DNA from: JBDTSW01 sp963782605
Lineage (GTDB): Bacteria; Actinomycetota; Thermoleophilia; Solirubrobacterales; 70-9
Length of the DNA: 64,000 nucleotides
NCBI GenBank assembly: GCA_963782605.1
Contig: CAWAKK010000006.1
Span: 62,001-126,000 of the forward strand
Direction of reading: 5' to 3'
The notes beneath the pieces are model-generated. The model searched no databases, had not been told where the DNA came from, and was given only the letters and a program-made list of their open reading frames with translations. Numbering within the stretch: position 1 is the first letter of the stretch; each line of letters opens with the position of its first letter. Below are positions 16,911 through 25,719 of this stretch, piece by piece. The position numbers and the translations under genes are program-made.

Positions 16911-18038
16911 ATGGTCGTGCTCGAGATCATCTTCTGGCTGGCGGTTGGACTGCTCGTCTATACGCACCTGGGGTATCCGCTGGTCCTTTGGGCCCTGAGC
17001 AGAGCCCGGCAGACCCCCGAGGCGGTTGAGCCAACGCAGCTGCCGCGCGTCTCGATGATCGTCGCCGCTCACAACGAGGAGGGGAGCATCCTCGACTGGG
17101 TGCGCTCCACGCTCGCGTCCGACTACCCGCGCGAGAGCCTTGAGGTAGTCGTCGTCTCCGATGGCTCGACCGACCGCACGCTCGAGTGGGCCATAAAGGC
17201 GGGGGCGGATGTCGTCGTCGACCTGCCGCGCGGGGGGAAGGTGACCGCGCTCAACGCGGGCGTCGAGCGGGCAACGGGCGAGATTCTCGCCTTCTCAGAC
17301 GCCAACTCCACCTGGGACCCGAGCGCTCTGCGGCGTTTGGTGTCGCGCCTCGCCGAGCCCGACGTGGGATACGTCTGCGGGCACGTCGCCTTCACCGCGA
17401 CGGAGGGGGCCTCGAACCAGGAGGGGCTCTACTGGCGGTACGAGATGGCGGTGCGCGCGATGGAGTCCGAGCTCGGTGGGATCACTGCGGGCAACGGGGC
17501 CATCAACGCCGTGCGGCGGCATGCGTACGTCGCGCTCGGGGCCGATCGCGGCCAGGACATCTCGTTTCCGTTCGAGCTCGCAAAACGAGGCTGGCGCTCC
17601 GTCTATGAGCCCCTGGCGCGGGCCAGCGAGCCGATGGCTCCCACGATCGAAGGCGAGTTTCTGCGCAAGCGCCGGATGATGACCGGGGCCTGGAACACGC
17701 TGCTTCACACCTCCTTGCTCTCGCCCCGTGGGTACAAACCGCTCTTCGCGTTACAGATCTACTCGCACCGGCTGTTGCGCTACATGACCCCGATCCTCCA
17801 CCTGGCCGCGCTCGTCACCAACGCCTTCCTGCTCGGGGAGGGGACCCTCTACATCGTCACGATGGCGGCCCAGGTGGCGCTCTTGGCCGCGGCGCTTCTG
17901 GCCCGCGTGGTGCCGCTGCGCCCGCTGCTCGTTGCCCGCTACTACGTCGCGGTCACCGCGGCGAGCGCCGCAGGCCTGTGGGACCTCATGCGTCACGGTG
18001 TTCCACGGACGTGGGAGAGCGTGGAGGGAACTCGGTGA
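16911..18038 (+). CDS. Membrane family 2 glycosyltransferase (processive-type)
   Basis: 375 aa. One N-terminal helix (about residues 3-23), a GT-A catalytic domain with SMIVAAHNEEGSI and VVSDGSTDRT, and SDANSTW as the metal site. RKRRMMTGAWN near residue 245 is equivalent to the QxxRW acceptor motif. Two to three C-terminal helices follow. This is the layout of poly-GlcNAc/hyaluronan-like synthases and other inner-membrane GT2 enzymes. A CATAAT -10-like box ends eight bases before the ATG, so it may also have a leaderless internal promoter. Its stop overlaps the next gene (GTGA). Confidence 0.9.
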   Translation: MVVLEIIFWLAVGLLVYTHLGYPLVLWALSRARQTPEAVEPTQLPRVSMIVAAHNEEGSILDWVRSTLASDYPRESLEVVVVSDGSTDRTLEWAIKAGADVVVDLPRGGKVTALNAGVERATGEILAFSDANSTWDPSALRRLVSRLAEPDVGYVCGHVAFTATEGASNQEGLYWRYEMAVRAMESELGGITAGNGAINAVRRHAYVALGADRGQDISFPFELAKRGWRSVYEPLARASEPMAPTIEGEFLRKRRMMTGAWNTLLHTSLLSPRGYKPLFALQIYSHRLLRYMTPILHLAALVTNAFLLGEGTLYIVTMAAQVALLAAALLARVVPLRPLLVARYYVAVTAASAAGLWDLMRHGVPRTWESVEGTR

Positions 18039-18625
18039 GTGGCGTCGGGGAAACGAGCCGAGGGCTGCCCAGGGCTGCGGAGGTCGTGATCGCTTCGCTC
18101 GCGCTGGTCGTGCTGTCGCCGGTGCTCGCCATCGCCTGCGTCGCGATCAAGCTCGATTCCCGTGGACCGGTGCTCTACCGCTCACGGCGGGCCGGCCTGC
18201 GCGGCGCGCCGTTCGAGCTCCTGAAGCTGCGAACGATGCGGCCCAAGTCCGACCCGGTGGGAGTCGGCACCCCCGTTCTCGAGGGCGATCCGCGGGTCAC
18301 ACGAGCCGGAGCGATCCTGCGGCGGTTCTCGCTCGACGAGCTGCCGAACCTGGTCAACGTGCTGCGCGGGGAGCTCGCGATCGTCGGCCCCCGCCCCACG
18401 CTCGAGGCGCAGGTCGACGAGTACACCGCGCGTCAGCGCCGCCGCCTCGAGGTTCGGCCCGGCATCACCGGCTGGGCCCAGGTGAACGGGCGCGCCGGGA
18501 TCCCCTGGGAGGAGCGCATCGAGCTTGACGTCTGGTATGTCGAGCACCGAACTCCCTGGCTGGACCTACGGATCCTGGGGCGCACCACCCGCCTGCTCGT
18601 GACCGGGCACGGGCTCTACGGGTAG
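18035..18625 (+). CDS. Undecaprenyl-phosphate sugar phosphotransferase (bacterial sugar transferase, WcaJ/PglC-like)
   Basis: 196 aa from GTG 18035 overlapping the upstream stop. It is the short, PglC-like form: one hydrophobic helix (IASLALVVLSPVLAIACVAI), then RGPVLYRSRRAG, LLKLRTM, DELPNLVNVLRGELAIVGPRP and RPGITGWAQVNGR, all signature segments of monotopic phosphoglycosyl transferases. It catalyses transfer of a sugar-1-phosphate to undecaprenyl phosphate. That is the first membrane step of the repeat unit and uses the carrier recycled by UppP. Confidence 0.95.
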   Translation: MSGVGETSRGLPRAAEVVIASLALVVLSPVLAIACVAIKLDSRGPVLYRSRRAGLRGAPFELLKLRTMRPKSDPVGVGTPVLEGDPRVTRAGAILRRFSLDELPNLVNVLRGELAIVGPRPTLEAQVDEYTARQRRRLEVRPGITGWAQVNGRAGIPWEERIELDVWYVEHRTPWLDLRILGRTTRLLVTGHGLYG

Positions 18626-18639
18626 CCTCGGGCGCTCTA

Positions 18640-19173
18640 GTGGCTGCCAGCGTCAACCTGCGTGATTTCGAGCCCCGCGACGCGCCGGCGGTGCACCGCT
18701 GGTTCAACGACGAGCGGGTGACCGCGGAGCTCGTCGCCAGCCGCGACGAATTCAGCTTGGAGGACGCGAAGGGCTGGGTGGAGCGAGCGATGAACGCGTC
18801 GGGCGACCGCAAGTGGGCGATCACCATCGACGACTCCGACGAGACGGTGGGCTTCGTTGGGCTGTTCGGTCTCGAGCGACCGAACGGTCCGGAGCTTGGG
18901 ATGCTGATCGGCGACCCATCGGCGTGGGGCAAGGGCGTCGCTCGCGAGGCGGAGCGCCAGGCCTGCGTGCACGCGTTTCGGGAACTGGGCGTTCACAGGG
19001 TCCACGGCGAGATTCCCGCCACCAACGTGCCGGCGCAGAAGGTGGTGACGTTCCTGGGCTTTCGCCTCGAGGGTGTCATGCGCAAGGCGATCGTCCGAGG
19101 CGACGAGGCCGTCGACAACCAGATCTGGGGCCTGCTCCCTGAGGACTTCACCGGCTTTCCCGAGGAGGGCTGA
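18640..19173 (+). CDS. GNAT family N-acetyltransferase (RimJ/PseH-like)
   Basis: 177 aa from GTG 18640. It has the GNAT order: LRDFEPRDAPAVHRWFND, then GFVGLFGLERPNGPELGMLI, GKGVAREAERQA (acetyl-CoA loop, R/QxxGxG/A-like) and PATNVPAQKVVTFLGFRLEG. Proteins of this RimJ/RimL-like type include the amino-sugar acetylases PseH and WecD. Inside a glycan locus headed by a 4,6-dehydratase, acetylation of an aminodideoxy sugar is a reasonable guess, not shown. Confidence 0.87.
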   Translation: MAASVNLRDFEPRDAPAVHRWFNDERVTAELVASRDEFSLEDAKGWVERAMNASGDRKWAITIDDSDETVGFVGLFGLERPNGPELGMLIGDPSAWGKGVAREAERQACVHAFRELGVHRVHGEIPATNVPAQKVVTFLGFRLEGVMRKAIVRGDEAVDNQIWGLLPEDFTGFPEEG

Positions 19174-19308
19174 GCCGCGACTCTCTCGGCCGAGCTCCAC
19201 GCTGACGGCGGGGCCGCCGCCTCCTCAGAGGACTTCTTTCGCTCCCGCGCGTTTCTCGAGGCCGAGGGAGCTACTCACACGCTGCAGGCCGGGAGCACGC
19301 TGCTGCCG

Positions 19309-20103
19309 GTGCTCGCGCGCGAGATCCCGGACTCCTCTGGGCGGCTGGACGCGATCTCGCCCTACGGCTATCCGGGTGCGCTCCGTTCCGACACGGAGGG
19401 GGCGATCGATCCCGCGTCGGTCGACTGGTCGCCAACCGGCCTCGTGAGCCTCTTCGTTCGCGATCGCATCGGGGAGCCTCCCTCGTTCGCGGGCGCGACC
19501 GAGCGCTCGCTCGTCCACGTCCACGACCCACACAAGGAGCGTCGCGTGCGATCTCGCTTCGGCTCGCAGCTGCGGCGCAACGAGCGCGCGGGGTGGACCA
19601 TCGACGTGACCATGGGCCCCGACGCCTCCGACGCGCAGCGTGCCAACTTCCTCTCGCTCTACACGGAGACGATGACCAGGGCCGGGGCTACGCCCCGGTA
19701 CTTCTACGACGCCGACTACTTCGGGAAGGCGCTCGAATTCCCGCAGTCGTGGTTGGTCCTGGGGCGCTCTGAGGAGATCGACATCGGCGCCGGCGCGATC
19801 GCGGCGCTCTCCGACGGCGTCCTTCACTACTACCTGGGAGGTACGGCCGATCGAGCCCTCGACGCCTCGCCCTTCAAGAACGTGGTGGTCGCGATGATGG
19901 ATCTCGCCGATGAGCTGGGCGTGCCGCTCAACCTCGGCGGCGGAGTCCGCCCGGGCGATGGGCTCGAGGACTTCAAGCGTGGGTTCGCCAACACCGAGCT
20001 TCCGTTTCGGACCCACGAGGTCATCTGCGATCCCGTGGCCTACCGCGAGCTTGCCGGAGGCCGTGAGGTCGGCGAGTTCTTCCCGGCCTACCGGGCGCCC
20101 TAG
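19309..20103 (+). CDS. FemAB-like/GNAT-fold acyltransferase, true N-terminus probably upstream without a visible start
   Basis: 264 aa from the first in-frame start codon (GTG 19309). Coding sense clearly continues upstream to about 19174 (EDFFRSRAFLEAEGATHTL), right after the previous stop, but that stretch has no ATG, GTG or TTG in frame. The body has HDPHKERRVRSRFGSQLRRN, FLSLYTETMTRAGA and NLGGGVRPGDGLEDFKRGF. These are typical of FemAB-like/GNAT proteins of capsule loci that attach amino acids or acyl groups. Either the start codon was lost by sequence error or a rare start (CTG) is used. The 3' end overlaps the convergent amidase by four bases. Confidence 0.75.
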   Translation: MLAREIPDSSGRLDAISPYGYPGALRSDTEGAIDPASVDWSPTGLVSLFVRDRIGEPPSFAGATERSLVHVHDPHKERRVRSRFGSQLRRNERAGWTIDVTMGPDASDAQRANFLSLYTETMTRAGATPRYFYDADYFGKALEFPQSWLVLGRSEEIDIGAGAIAALSDGVLHYYLGGTADRALDASPFKNVVVAMMDLADELGVPLNLGGGVRPGDGLEDFKRGFANTELPFRTHEVICDPVAYRELAGGREVGEFFPAYRAP

Positions 20104-21242
20104 CCCTGGATGCGCTTTGCCGTCTCGCGCCGCAGGCGTTCCATCTGTCGTTTGAGCCCGTTGCCGGGACAGGCCGTGTAGTCGACGGTCCCGTGGCGGA
20201 AGACGCGCCGCACGCGGACGCGGGTACCACGTGGGTAACGGTTGACCTCGCCACCGGCCGAGATCAGGACCGTCTTTCCGCGGGCGCCGTGTCCGTTCAG
20301 GTCGAGCTTCCAGGCGAGGTAGTTGCGGAGGCCTCTGAACGCTCGGCCTGACACACCGCCCGAGGAGTGATCGCCGATTGCCGCGACGCCGGCGCTCTCG
20401 GCGTTGTAGCCCTGTGCCTGGGCGCCGACCACCGGCTTGTCGACGCCGCCGGCACGACCGGCGAAAACGCGCCCGAAGCGGTCGACCAGGGCGTTGTAGC
20501 CGATGTCGTTCCAGTTGTTTCCGTTGCGGTGATAGCGGCAGATCGCGAGCACGATGCCCGGCGCCTGCGACTTCGAGTACGAGTTCGATGTGACCGTGTG
20601 GTGCACCGCCACGGCTTTCACCTTGCCGTAGGCCGGCCTCGTGCGCGGCTTGCACCCGCCTTGATCGCGCTCCGCTCCCCAGCCCTTGCGGCTCATGAAC
20701 TTCGGCTTCCTGGCGGCGCCGTCCGCGGTCGGCGAGATCAGACCGGTGGCCGAGACGAATGCCGAATTGAGCGCGGACCGCACGTCGGTCAGCGCCGTCT
20801 GCGCTGCGCTGGTAGTGCCGGTGACGTTCACGTAGTGGAGCCGACCGTGCGGTTGCCAGCCTCGGGTTCGCAGTTGCGCCTCGTGCGCGCCGCCCACGAC
20901 CACCAGCGGATCCCCGCCGGCGACCTCGAACCAATCCGTCCAGCCCTCGCCGTCGAGGCGAGCGCGAAGCTCCACGGGCCGGCGCTCGCGGGCGAGCCCG
21001 ACAGCGTCAAAGCGCTCGGGTGCCCGGATCACCGCGCTGCGGTGGGTCACCGGTCCCTCGCCGGCGCGCTGACCGTCCGCCACCTTGGCGGCCGAAACAG
21101 CGCGGGCGTCTCCAAGCGGCTGCTCGAAATCCACGGCCTCCGGGATATACGGGGTCGTCGAGAACGCCGGAGCCGCGACCCAGACCGAGGCCACGGTGAA
21201 CACCAGCGCTGCTCCCCATAGCAGTCGCTTGCCGTTACCCAC
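20100..21242 (-). CDS. Secreted N-acetylmuramoyl-L-alanine amidase (PGRP/amidase_2 domain)
   Basis: 380 aa. A signal peptide (LLWGAALVFTVASVWVAAPAFS) is followed by a 150-residue domain of unknown type and then a PGRP-type catalytic domain from about residue 185. Zinc ligands and catalytic residues are visible: VAVHHTVT, NDIGYNALVDRFG and RHGTVDYTACPGN. The His-x7-Cys spacing is that of T7 lysozyme-like amidases. It cleaves the lactyl-amide bond between MurNAc and the stem peptide outside the cell. A TACCCT box lies eight bases before the GTG, so translation is probably leaderless. Confidence 0.92.
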   Translation of the reverse strand: MGNGKRLLWGAALVFTVASVWVAAPAFSTTPYIPEAVDFEQPLGDARAVSAAKVADGQRAGEGPVTHRSAVIRAPERFDAVGLARERRPVELRARLDGEGWTDWFEVAGGDPLVVVGGAHEAQLRTRGWQPHGRLHYVNVTGTTSAAQTALTDVRSALNSAFVSATGLISPTADGAARKPKFMSRKGWGAERDQGGCKPRTRPAYGKVKAVAVHHTVTSNSYSKSQAPGIVLAICRYHRNGNNWNDIGYNALVDRFGRVFAGRAGGVDKPVVGAQAQGYNAESAGVAAIGDHSSGGVSGRAFRGLRNYLAWKLDLNGHGARGKTVLISAGGEVNRYPRGTRVRVRRVFRHGTVDYTACPGNGLKRQMERLRRETAKRIQG

Positions 21243-21250
21243 CGCCTTCG

Positions 21251-21256
21251 AGGGTA
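21251..21256 (-). promoter_or_regulatory. Candidate -10 box (TACCCT) for the amidase gene
   Basis: Minus-strand TACCCT is eight bases before the GTG at 21242; no Shine-Dalgarno sequence is present. It fits the leaderless pattern of this window. Confidence 0.4.
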
Positions 21257-21317
21257 GGCGAAGCGATCGCGGCGTGCAAAGCGCCCTCCGCGGCCGGGCG
21301 AGCCCGTTCAGGTGCGC

Positions 21318-22106
21318 TCAGCCCGTGACGAGCGCGACTGGCTCGGGCCCCTGGCCGCGGTATGTGTCGCGGAAGTCGCGGATCACGTCGAGGGTCGCGG
21401 AGCCCTCATACGTCTCACAGCCGACGATCTGGCCCCCGCCGCTCCCCGTCCAGGCGGCAGCGGCGACGTCCCACGGCATGTCGGGGTCGGGGAAGAAGAG
21501 CATTCCAGCCGGGTCTTCGTCGAAGACCCCCTTGAGCTCGAGCTGCTCCTGCTCACTCAGGTCGGGCGAGTAGTGAATGCTCACCCGGCCGTGCTCCTGC
21601 GAGTGGACGACGTAGGCCGGATCGGGGGTCTCGACGTAGGCTCCATCGGCCTGCTGTAGACCAGGGTCAATGTGGTCGCCCGAGGTCGCTGGGCTCGTCT
21701 TGTAGCTGGGCGCGTTCGCTGGATCGTCGCCGATGTGAGTGTTGCCCTCGTCCTCGAGATCAAGCTGCAGCTCGCAGCCCGCCGCCTTGGCGGCGGCCTC
21801 GAGGTCTCCTTGCTCGAGCGGGGGAGGCACAGTGCCCTCACGGTCATCTGGCTCGTAGTCGTTTGTGGCTCCGCTCAGCGCCTGAATGTGGGCGTTCTCG
21901 GGGAAAGAGGCCGAATCGCCCTCGCTCCCACTACCCGAGCCACCGCCAGCCAGGACGATCACCAAGCCCACGACGATCGCTAGCGCCATCGCCCCGGCCA
22001 CGATGTAGCCGGCCATGAGCCGCCGCCTCGCGGCGAGCTGCTCGCGCTGTTCCTCGGCCAGCCGCTCGGCGCGGCGGCGTGCCTGTTCCTCCTTGCGGGA
22101 AGCCAC
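21318..22106 (-). CDS. DUF3105 membrane-anchored protein
   Basis: 262 aa. A charged N-terminal coil (about 30 residues, EEQARRRAERLAEEQ) precedes a single membrane helix (about 31-53). A Ser/Gly linker leads to an extracytoplasmic DUF3105 domain with TSPATSGDHI and VVHSQEHGRVSIHY, the two family hallmarks. Function of the family is unknown; it is widespread in Actinobacteria, often beside membrane or copper/thiol proteins. A TAGCCT box sits nine bases before its GTG (22116-22121 on the minus strand). No close operon partner is evident. Confidence 0.9.
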   Translation of the reverse strand: MASRKEEQARRRAERLAEEQREQLAARRRLMAGYIVAGAMALAIVVGLVIVLAGGGSGSGSEGDSASFPENAHIQALSGATNDYEPDDREGTVPPPLEQGDLEAAAKAAGCELQLDLEDEGNTHIGDDPANAPSYKTSPATSGDHIDPGLQQADGAYVETPDPAYVVHSQEHGRVSIHYSPDLSEQEQLELKGVFDEDPAGMLFFPDPDMPWDVAAAAWTGSGGGQIVGCETYEGSATLDVIRDFRDTYRGQGPEPVALVTG

Positions 22107-22183
22107 GGGCGCGTGAGGCTAACCGATCACCCGTAAGGCTCCTTAAGCAGCTCCGGCGGTTCGGAACGCGTTCCTACCCGTTG

Positions 22184-23014
22184 TCAGGCGGCCGTTCGCG
22201 CAGCGCGGCCGCTCGCGTAGAAGTCCTCCAGGAACCGGGAGAGCTCCTCGTCGAGGCGCTCGGGGCTGAAGCGCCACTCGAAGATCGATTTGGCGTTCAC
22301 CAGACGGGCGCGCGGCATCTCCTCGGCGACCATGTCCGCGTCGGTGAAGGGATGGAGGGGGTCGGAGGGATGTCCGATCACGAGCGCCGGCATCTCCAGC
22401 CGACGGCGCTCGGAGCGGGGCGGGGCGGTGCGACCGAAGAGGATGCCCTCCAAGACGGCGCGCGAGGGCTCGGGATCCTGCCGGATCCAGTCCAGCCCCA
22501 TGTCCACGAGCGGCGTCGTACGCGGCACGCGCCGGGCGGCGGCCGCGAGCGCCTCGAGTGGGCGCTCGCCGAAGCGCAGCATTATCAGCACCGGGGTGAA
22601 GACGATCGCGGCGCCGAGGAGCGCGTTGTCGAGCACCGGCATCTCAATGAAGAGCGCGCCCGCGCGCTCCGGGTGGCGCGAGGCGAGCTCGAGCGCGACG
22701 TTCGCCCCCAGTGACGTGCCGCCGACGGCGGGCGCCTCGAGCTCGAGGTGATCGAAGAGACCGACGAGCTGCTCCGCGAACGCGGTCATGTTGTAGAGGC
22801 GCGAGTCGATGGGCCGATCGGAGCGGCCGTGCCCCAGCAGATCCACGGCGACCACCCGGTTGCCCCGCTCAGCAAGCTCAGCCCCGAGGCGCTCGTACAT
22901 GCGGCGGTTCATGAGCAGCCCATGGACGAGGACGATCACGCGCTCGCCCTCGCCATAGAGGTCGTAGGAGATGCGGTGGTCCGCGAAGCGGAAGGAGCCC
23001 TCGGAGGGAGCCAT
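22184..23014 (-). CDS. Alpha/beta hydrolase
   Basis: 276 aa from ATG 23014 (a longer frame to 23056 adds a Pro/Arg-rich tail). The fold is shown by VIVLVHGLLMNRRMY (oxyanion HG), DLLGHGRSDRP, the nucleophile elbow GGTSLGAN (Ser) and the acid segment VIGHPSDPLHPF. The final catalytic His is less clear, since the C-terminus reads RLVNAKSIFEWRF; the usual GH is absent and should be checked. It lies 13 bases after metF and is probably co-transcribed. The substrate is unknown. Confidence 0.85.
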   Translation of the reverse strand: MAPSEGSFRFADHRISYDLYGEGERVIVLVHGLLMNRRMYERLGAELAERGNRVVAVDLLGHGRSDRPIDSRLYNMTAFAEQLVGLFDHLELEAPAVGGTSLGANVALELASRHPERAGALFIEMPVLDNALLGAAIVFTPVLIMLRFGERPLEALAAAARRVPRTTPLVDMGLDWIRQDPEPSRAVLEGILFGRTAPPRSERRRLEMPALVIGHPSDPLHPFTDADMVAEEMPRARLVNAKSIFEWRFSPERLDEELSRFLEDFYASGRAARTAA

Positions 23015-23027
23015 GAGCGCGAGAACC

Positions 23028-23934
23028 CTACGTGGTGGCGGCGACGGGCCGCGCACGTTCCCAGGGTCGCGAGGCCCGCAGCGCGCTCAGCACGGCGCGC
23101 ACGCCGGGGGCGCGGTTTAACGCATAGAAGTGGATCCCAGGGGCGCCACCGGCCAAGAGCTCGTCGCACTGACGGGCGGCATAGGCGACCCCCAGCAGGA
23201 CCTCGGCTTCGGCGTCACCGCCGAGCGCGCGCATCGCCTCGTCGAGCTCGACCGGGATCGTGGCGTCGCACAGGGAGCACACTCGCAAGATCTGAGCGTA
23301 GGAGGCGATCGGAATCACCCCGGGGATGATCGGCACGTCGATTCCGCGCTCACGCGCGGCCGCCACAAAGTCCCAATAGACATGATTGTCGAAGAAGAGC
23401 TGGGTGATGAGGAAGCTCGCTCCAGCGTCGACCTTGGTCTTCAGATACGCGAGGTCCGCCGCCAGGTCACGCGCCTCGGGATGCACCTCGGGAAAGCAGG
23501 CGCCGCCGATGACGAAGTCGTGGCGCTCGCGGATGAAGCCGGTCAGCTCGGCGGCGCTCGAAAGGCCTTCGTCCGGGCGCGTAAAGGTCGTCTCGCCGCG
23601 AGGCGGGTCGCCGCGCAACGCGAGCACGTTCTCGACTCCGGCGGCGGAGAAGCGCTCGAGCAGCTCGGCGAGGCCCGCCTGCGTCTCGCCCACGCACGAG
23701 AGGTGGGCCATCACCTCGAATGCCGTGGTCGCTGTGAATGCGACGGGCGATCTCAACCGTGCCGTCGCGCGTCGCCCCTCCGGCTCCGTAGGTGACCGAG
23801 ACGTAGTCCGGCTCGAGCGGCTTCAGCGCCTCGACCGTCTCGAAGAGCTGTTCGAGTCCCTCCTCGGACTTCGGCGGGAAGAACTCGAACGAGAAGACGG
23901 GTCGCCCACGTGCGAGCAGCTCGTCGATACGCAT
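23028..23934 (-). pseudogene. metF: Methylenetetrahydrofolate reductase, broken by a one-base frameshift
   Basis: The N-terminal frame from ATG 23934 reads PVFSFEFFPPKSEEG and PDYVSVTYGAGG, the MTHFR folate/FAD start, then loses frame near 23716-23721. The second frame resumes with VMAHLSCVG and continues to LITQLFFDN, PIIPGVIPI and GIHFYALN, the rest of the enzyme. Deleting one base restores a continuous 301 aa, the normal bacterial length. The enzyme reduces 5,10-methylene-THF to 5-methyl-THF for methionine synthesis. Since this is a core gene and both halves are fully conserved, a sequence error is likely. A TACCAT box lies seven bases before the ATG. Confidence 0.9.
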
Positions 23935-23941
23935 GCGAGTG

Positions 23942-23947
23942 ATGGTA
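23942..23947 (-). promoter_or_regulatory. Candidate -10 box (TACCAT) for metF
   Basis: Minus-strand TACCAT lies seven bases before ATG 23934, inside the 24-base gap to the upstream gene. No ribosome-binding site is present, so the metF message could be leaderless. Confidence 0.4.
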
Positions 23948-23958
23948 GAGCCGCCGCG

Positions 23959-25308
23959 CTAGCGCGTGAGCTGCACGGCGGTTGCGCGGCTGGGGGCGAT
24001 CCCCATTCGGATCTCGTCGCCGCGACACGAAAGCGCGGCCGCCTGCTCGGGCTCGGAGAAGAGTGCGTCCACGGCTCCCTGCTCGGGCCGATCGGTGGTG
24101 GCCTGCGGGTGCCCGGCTCCGTACCACGCCGCCAGCGCCCCACACAGGCGCTCCGCCTGGGGAAGCTCAACCAGCGAGATGCCCAGCGCCCGTTCAGCGC
24201 CACGGGCCCAGAGCTCGAGCTCACCGCCCGCCCAGCTCGCGACCAGCGCGCGCGGCTCGGGCAACTCCGCCTCGGGATCACCGCCGGGGGCGGCGAAGAG
24301 CCACTGCAGCTCGGCAGCGCCCAGCTCGCGACGGACGGTCGAGGTCCACCCGGGTGGTTTGCCGGATGCGCGAGGATCGGCCGGCGGTCCGTCGCCGTAG
24401 CGGCCCGGGAAGAGGACCTCGTCGGTCGACTCGGGCGGCTCGCGGTAGAGCTCGTCAACGGCTTCCCAACCGCCCTTCAGGTACCGGTGGCAGACGAGGC
24501 GCAGCCCCTCGAGGTAGGGGAAGACGGAGTTGCGCTGAACGTAGTCGGGAAGCGAGGCGAAGTCGGCCGCGCCCGGGACCGCCTGCTCTTGGACCTCGAG
24601 CTGTTCGGCAAGGCCGACGTAGGCCAGGGCGTAGCGCTGCATGAGCAGCGAGGCGTCGCCCTCCACCACAGCGGTGTAGGCGAGGGTGCGGTCGGCTGTC
24701 CCGATGTCGCCGGGGTCATCGCGGATCCCGATCGCCTGATCGGAGAGCGCGTGCTGGAGCTCGTGCGCGAGGGTGATCAGCTCGAAGGAGTCGGTCTCGC
24801 CGGACGATTGAACGAGCAGCTCCTCCTCCCTCGTCTCATAGAGACCGATGATCTGGCCCCCCAGCGCCTCGCGAGTGAGGGCGCCGAGGTCTGTATCGGG
24901 GGGAATCGCCCCGAGCAGCACGAGGACCTCCTGCTCGGCGGCGATCTCGTCCGGCTTGAGCTCCTTCTCGAGCAGGGCATCGATCTCCGTTTGCAGCTCC
25001 TCGGCCTCGAGGAAGCGGGCGTCGATGGGCTCCGAGAACCGCAGCTCGCGAAGGTCCTCGACCTGCCGGGAGACCTCCTCGATCACGGCGTCCGCCTCGG
25101 ACGGTGCGGCGAAGTCCTGAGAGGGCGGAACGTCTGCGGTGAGGCATCGCAGGAGGCCGGCGGGGGGACTCTCCAGCAGGTCGCTGGGGGGCGCCTGAGC
25201 TGCCGTGCCTGGCTCGGGTGGCGAAGTCTCGGCCGGGTCGACGAGGATTGCGAGGGCGCCGGCGGCGCCGAAAACGAGCAGGATCAGAGGAAGGTCTGGG
25301 CGGGGCAC
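23959..25308 (-). CDS. Secreted or membrane-anchored putative zinc metalloprotease (HExxH, gluzincin-like)
   Basis: 449 aa with an N-terminal hydrophobic helix (PLILLVFGAAGALAILV) and a Pro-rich linker. The motif LAHELQHALSDQ near residue 182 gives HExxH, and AVVEGDASLLMQRY about 35 residues later offers the third ligand Glu. This is the arrangement of gluzincin-type peptidases in uncharacterised actinobacterial and Chloroflexi proteins (DUF6782-like). Upstream helices are Glu-rich (EVSRQVEDLRELRF). The C-terminal 180 residues are unfamiliar. Its start overlaps the DUF192 gene by 25 bases, suggesting co-transcription. Peptidase activity is inferred from the motif only. Confidence 0.72.
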   Translation of the reverse strand: MPRPDLPLILLVFGAAGALAILVDPAETSPPEPGTAAQAPPSDLLESPPAGLLRCLTADVPPSQDFAAPSEADAVIEEVSRQVEDLRELRFSEPIDARFLEAEELQTEIDALLEKELKPDEIAAEQEVLVLLGAIPPDTDLGALTREALGGQIIGLYETREEELLVQSSGETDSFELITLAHELQHALSDQAIGIRDDPGDIGTADRTLAYTAVVEGDASLLMQRYALAYVGLAEQLEVQEQAVPGAADFASLPDYVQRNSVFPYLEGLRLVCHRYLKGGWEAVDELYREPPESTDEVLFPGRYGDGPPADPRASGKPPGWTSTVRRELGAAELQWLFAAPGGDPEAELPEPRALVASWAGGELELWARGAERALGISLVELPQAERLCGALAAWYGAGHPQATTDRPEQGAVDALFSEPEQAAALSCRGDEIRMGIAPSRATAVQLTR

Positions 25309-25667
25309 GGGAGGGGATTCTGCCGCGCGTAGCGGCGCCCGGCGCCGGCGTTCACCTCGAGGACCGCGGCGGCTGCTCGGCAGCCCGTCACCCGGACGGG
25401 GACAACCCCTTCCCGCACGTCGATGAGGCCGCCACGTGAGTCGAGGAAGAGCACGTCAAGGGCGAAGCGCATCCCGAAGGTGTGGACGGATTGACAACGC
25501 GGGATCAAGAGACCCCATCCCTGCGGTAGGCCGGCGAGCCCCGCCAGCCCGAGCGTCCGAGCGCTTGCCGTCGTCGCCACGGCTACGAGCAAACCCCCAC
25601 CGACGTCAAGAACCGGCAGTCGCCGGAGGCGGGCTGGTGCGAGAGCGGGCTCGTCTGTGGGAACCAT
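25284..25667 (-). CDS. DUF192 family protein
   Basis: 127 aa from ATG 25667; a longer frame upstream is antisense to the divergent phosphotransferase and is rejected. The DUF192 core is visible as ARTLGLAGLAGLP, then the segment VHTFGMRFALDVLFLD, and GCRAAAAVLEVNAGA. The fold is a small beta barrel, usually exported or attached to the membrane, function unknown. No signal peptide is seen here. It lies first in the minus-strand run DUF192, metalloprotease, metF, hydrolase. Confidence 0.85.
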   Translation of the reverse strand: MVPTDEPALAPARLRRLPVLDVGGGLLVAVATTASARTLGLAGLAGLPQGWGLLIPRCQSVHTFGMRFALDVLFLDSRGGLIDVREGVVPVRVTGCRAAAAVLEVNAGAGRRYARQNPLPCPAQTFL

Positions 25668-25719
25668 CGACAGGTTCAATCCAAGAAACCTCGAGCGCGC
25701 CCCCGGGTAGTCCCCGCCG

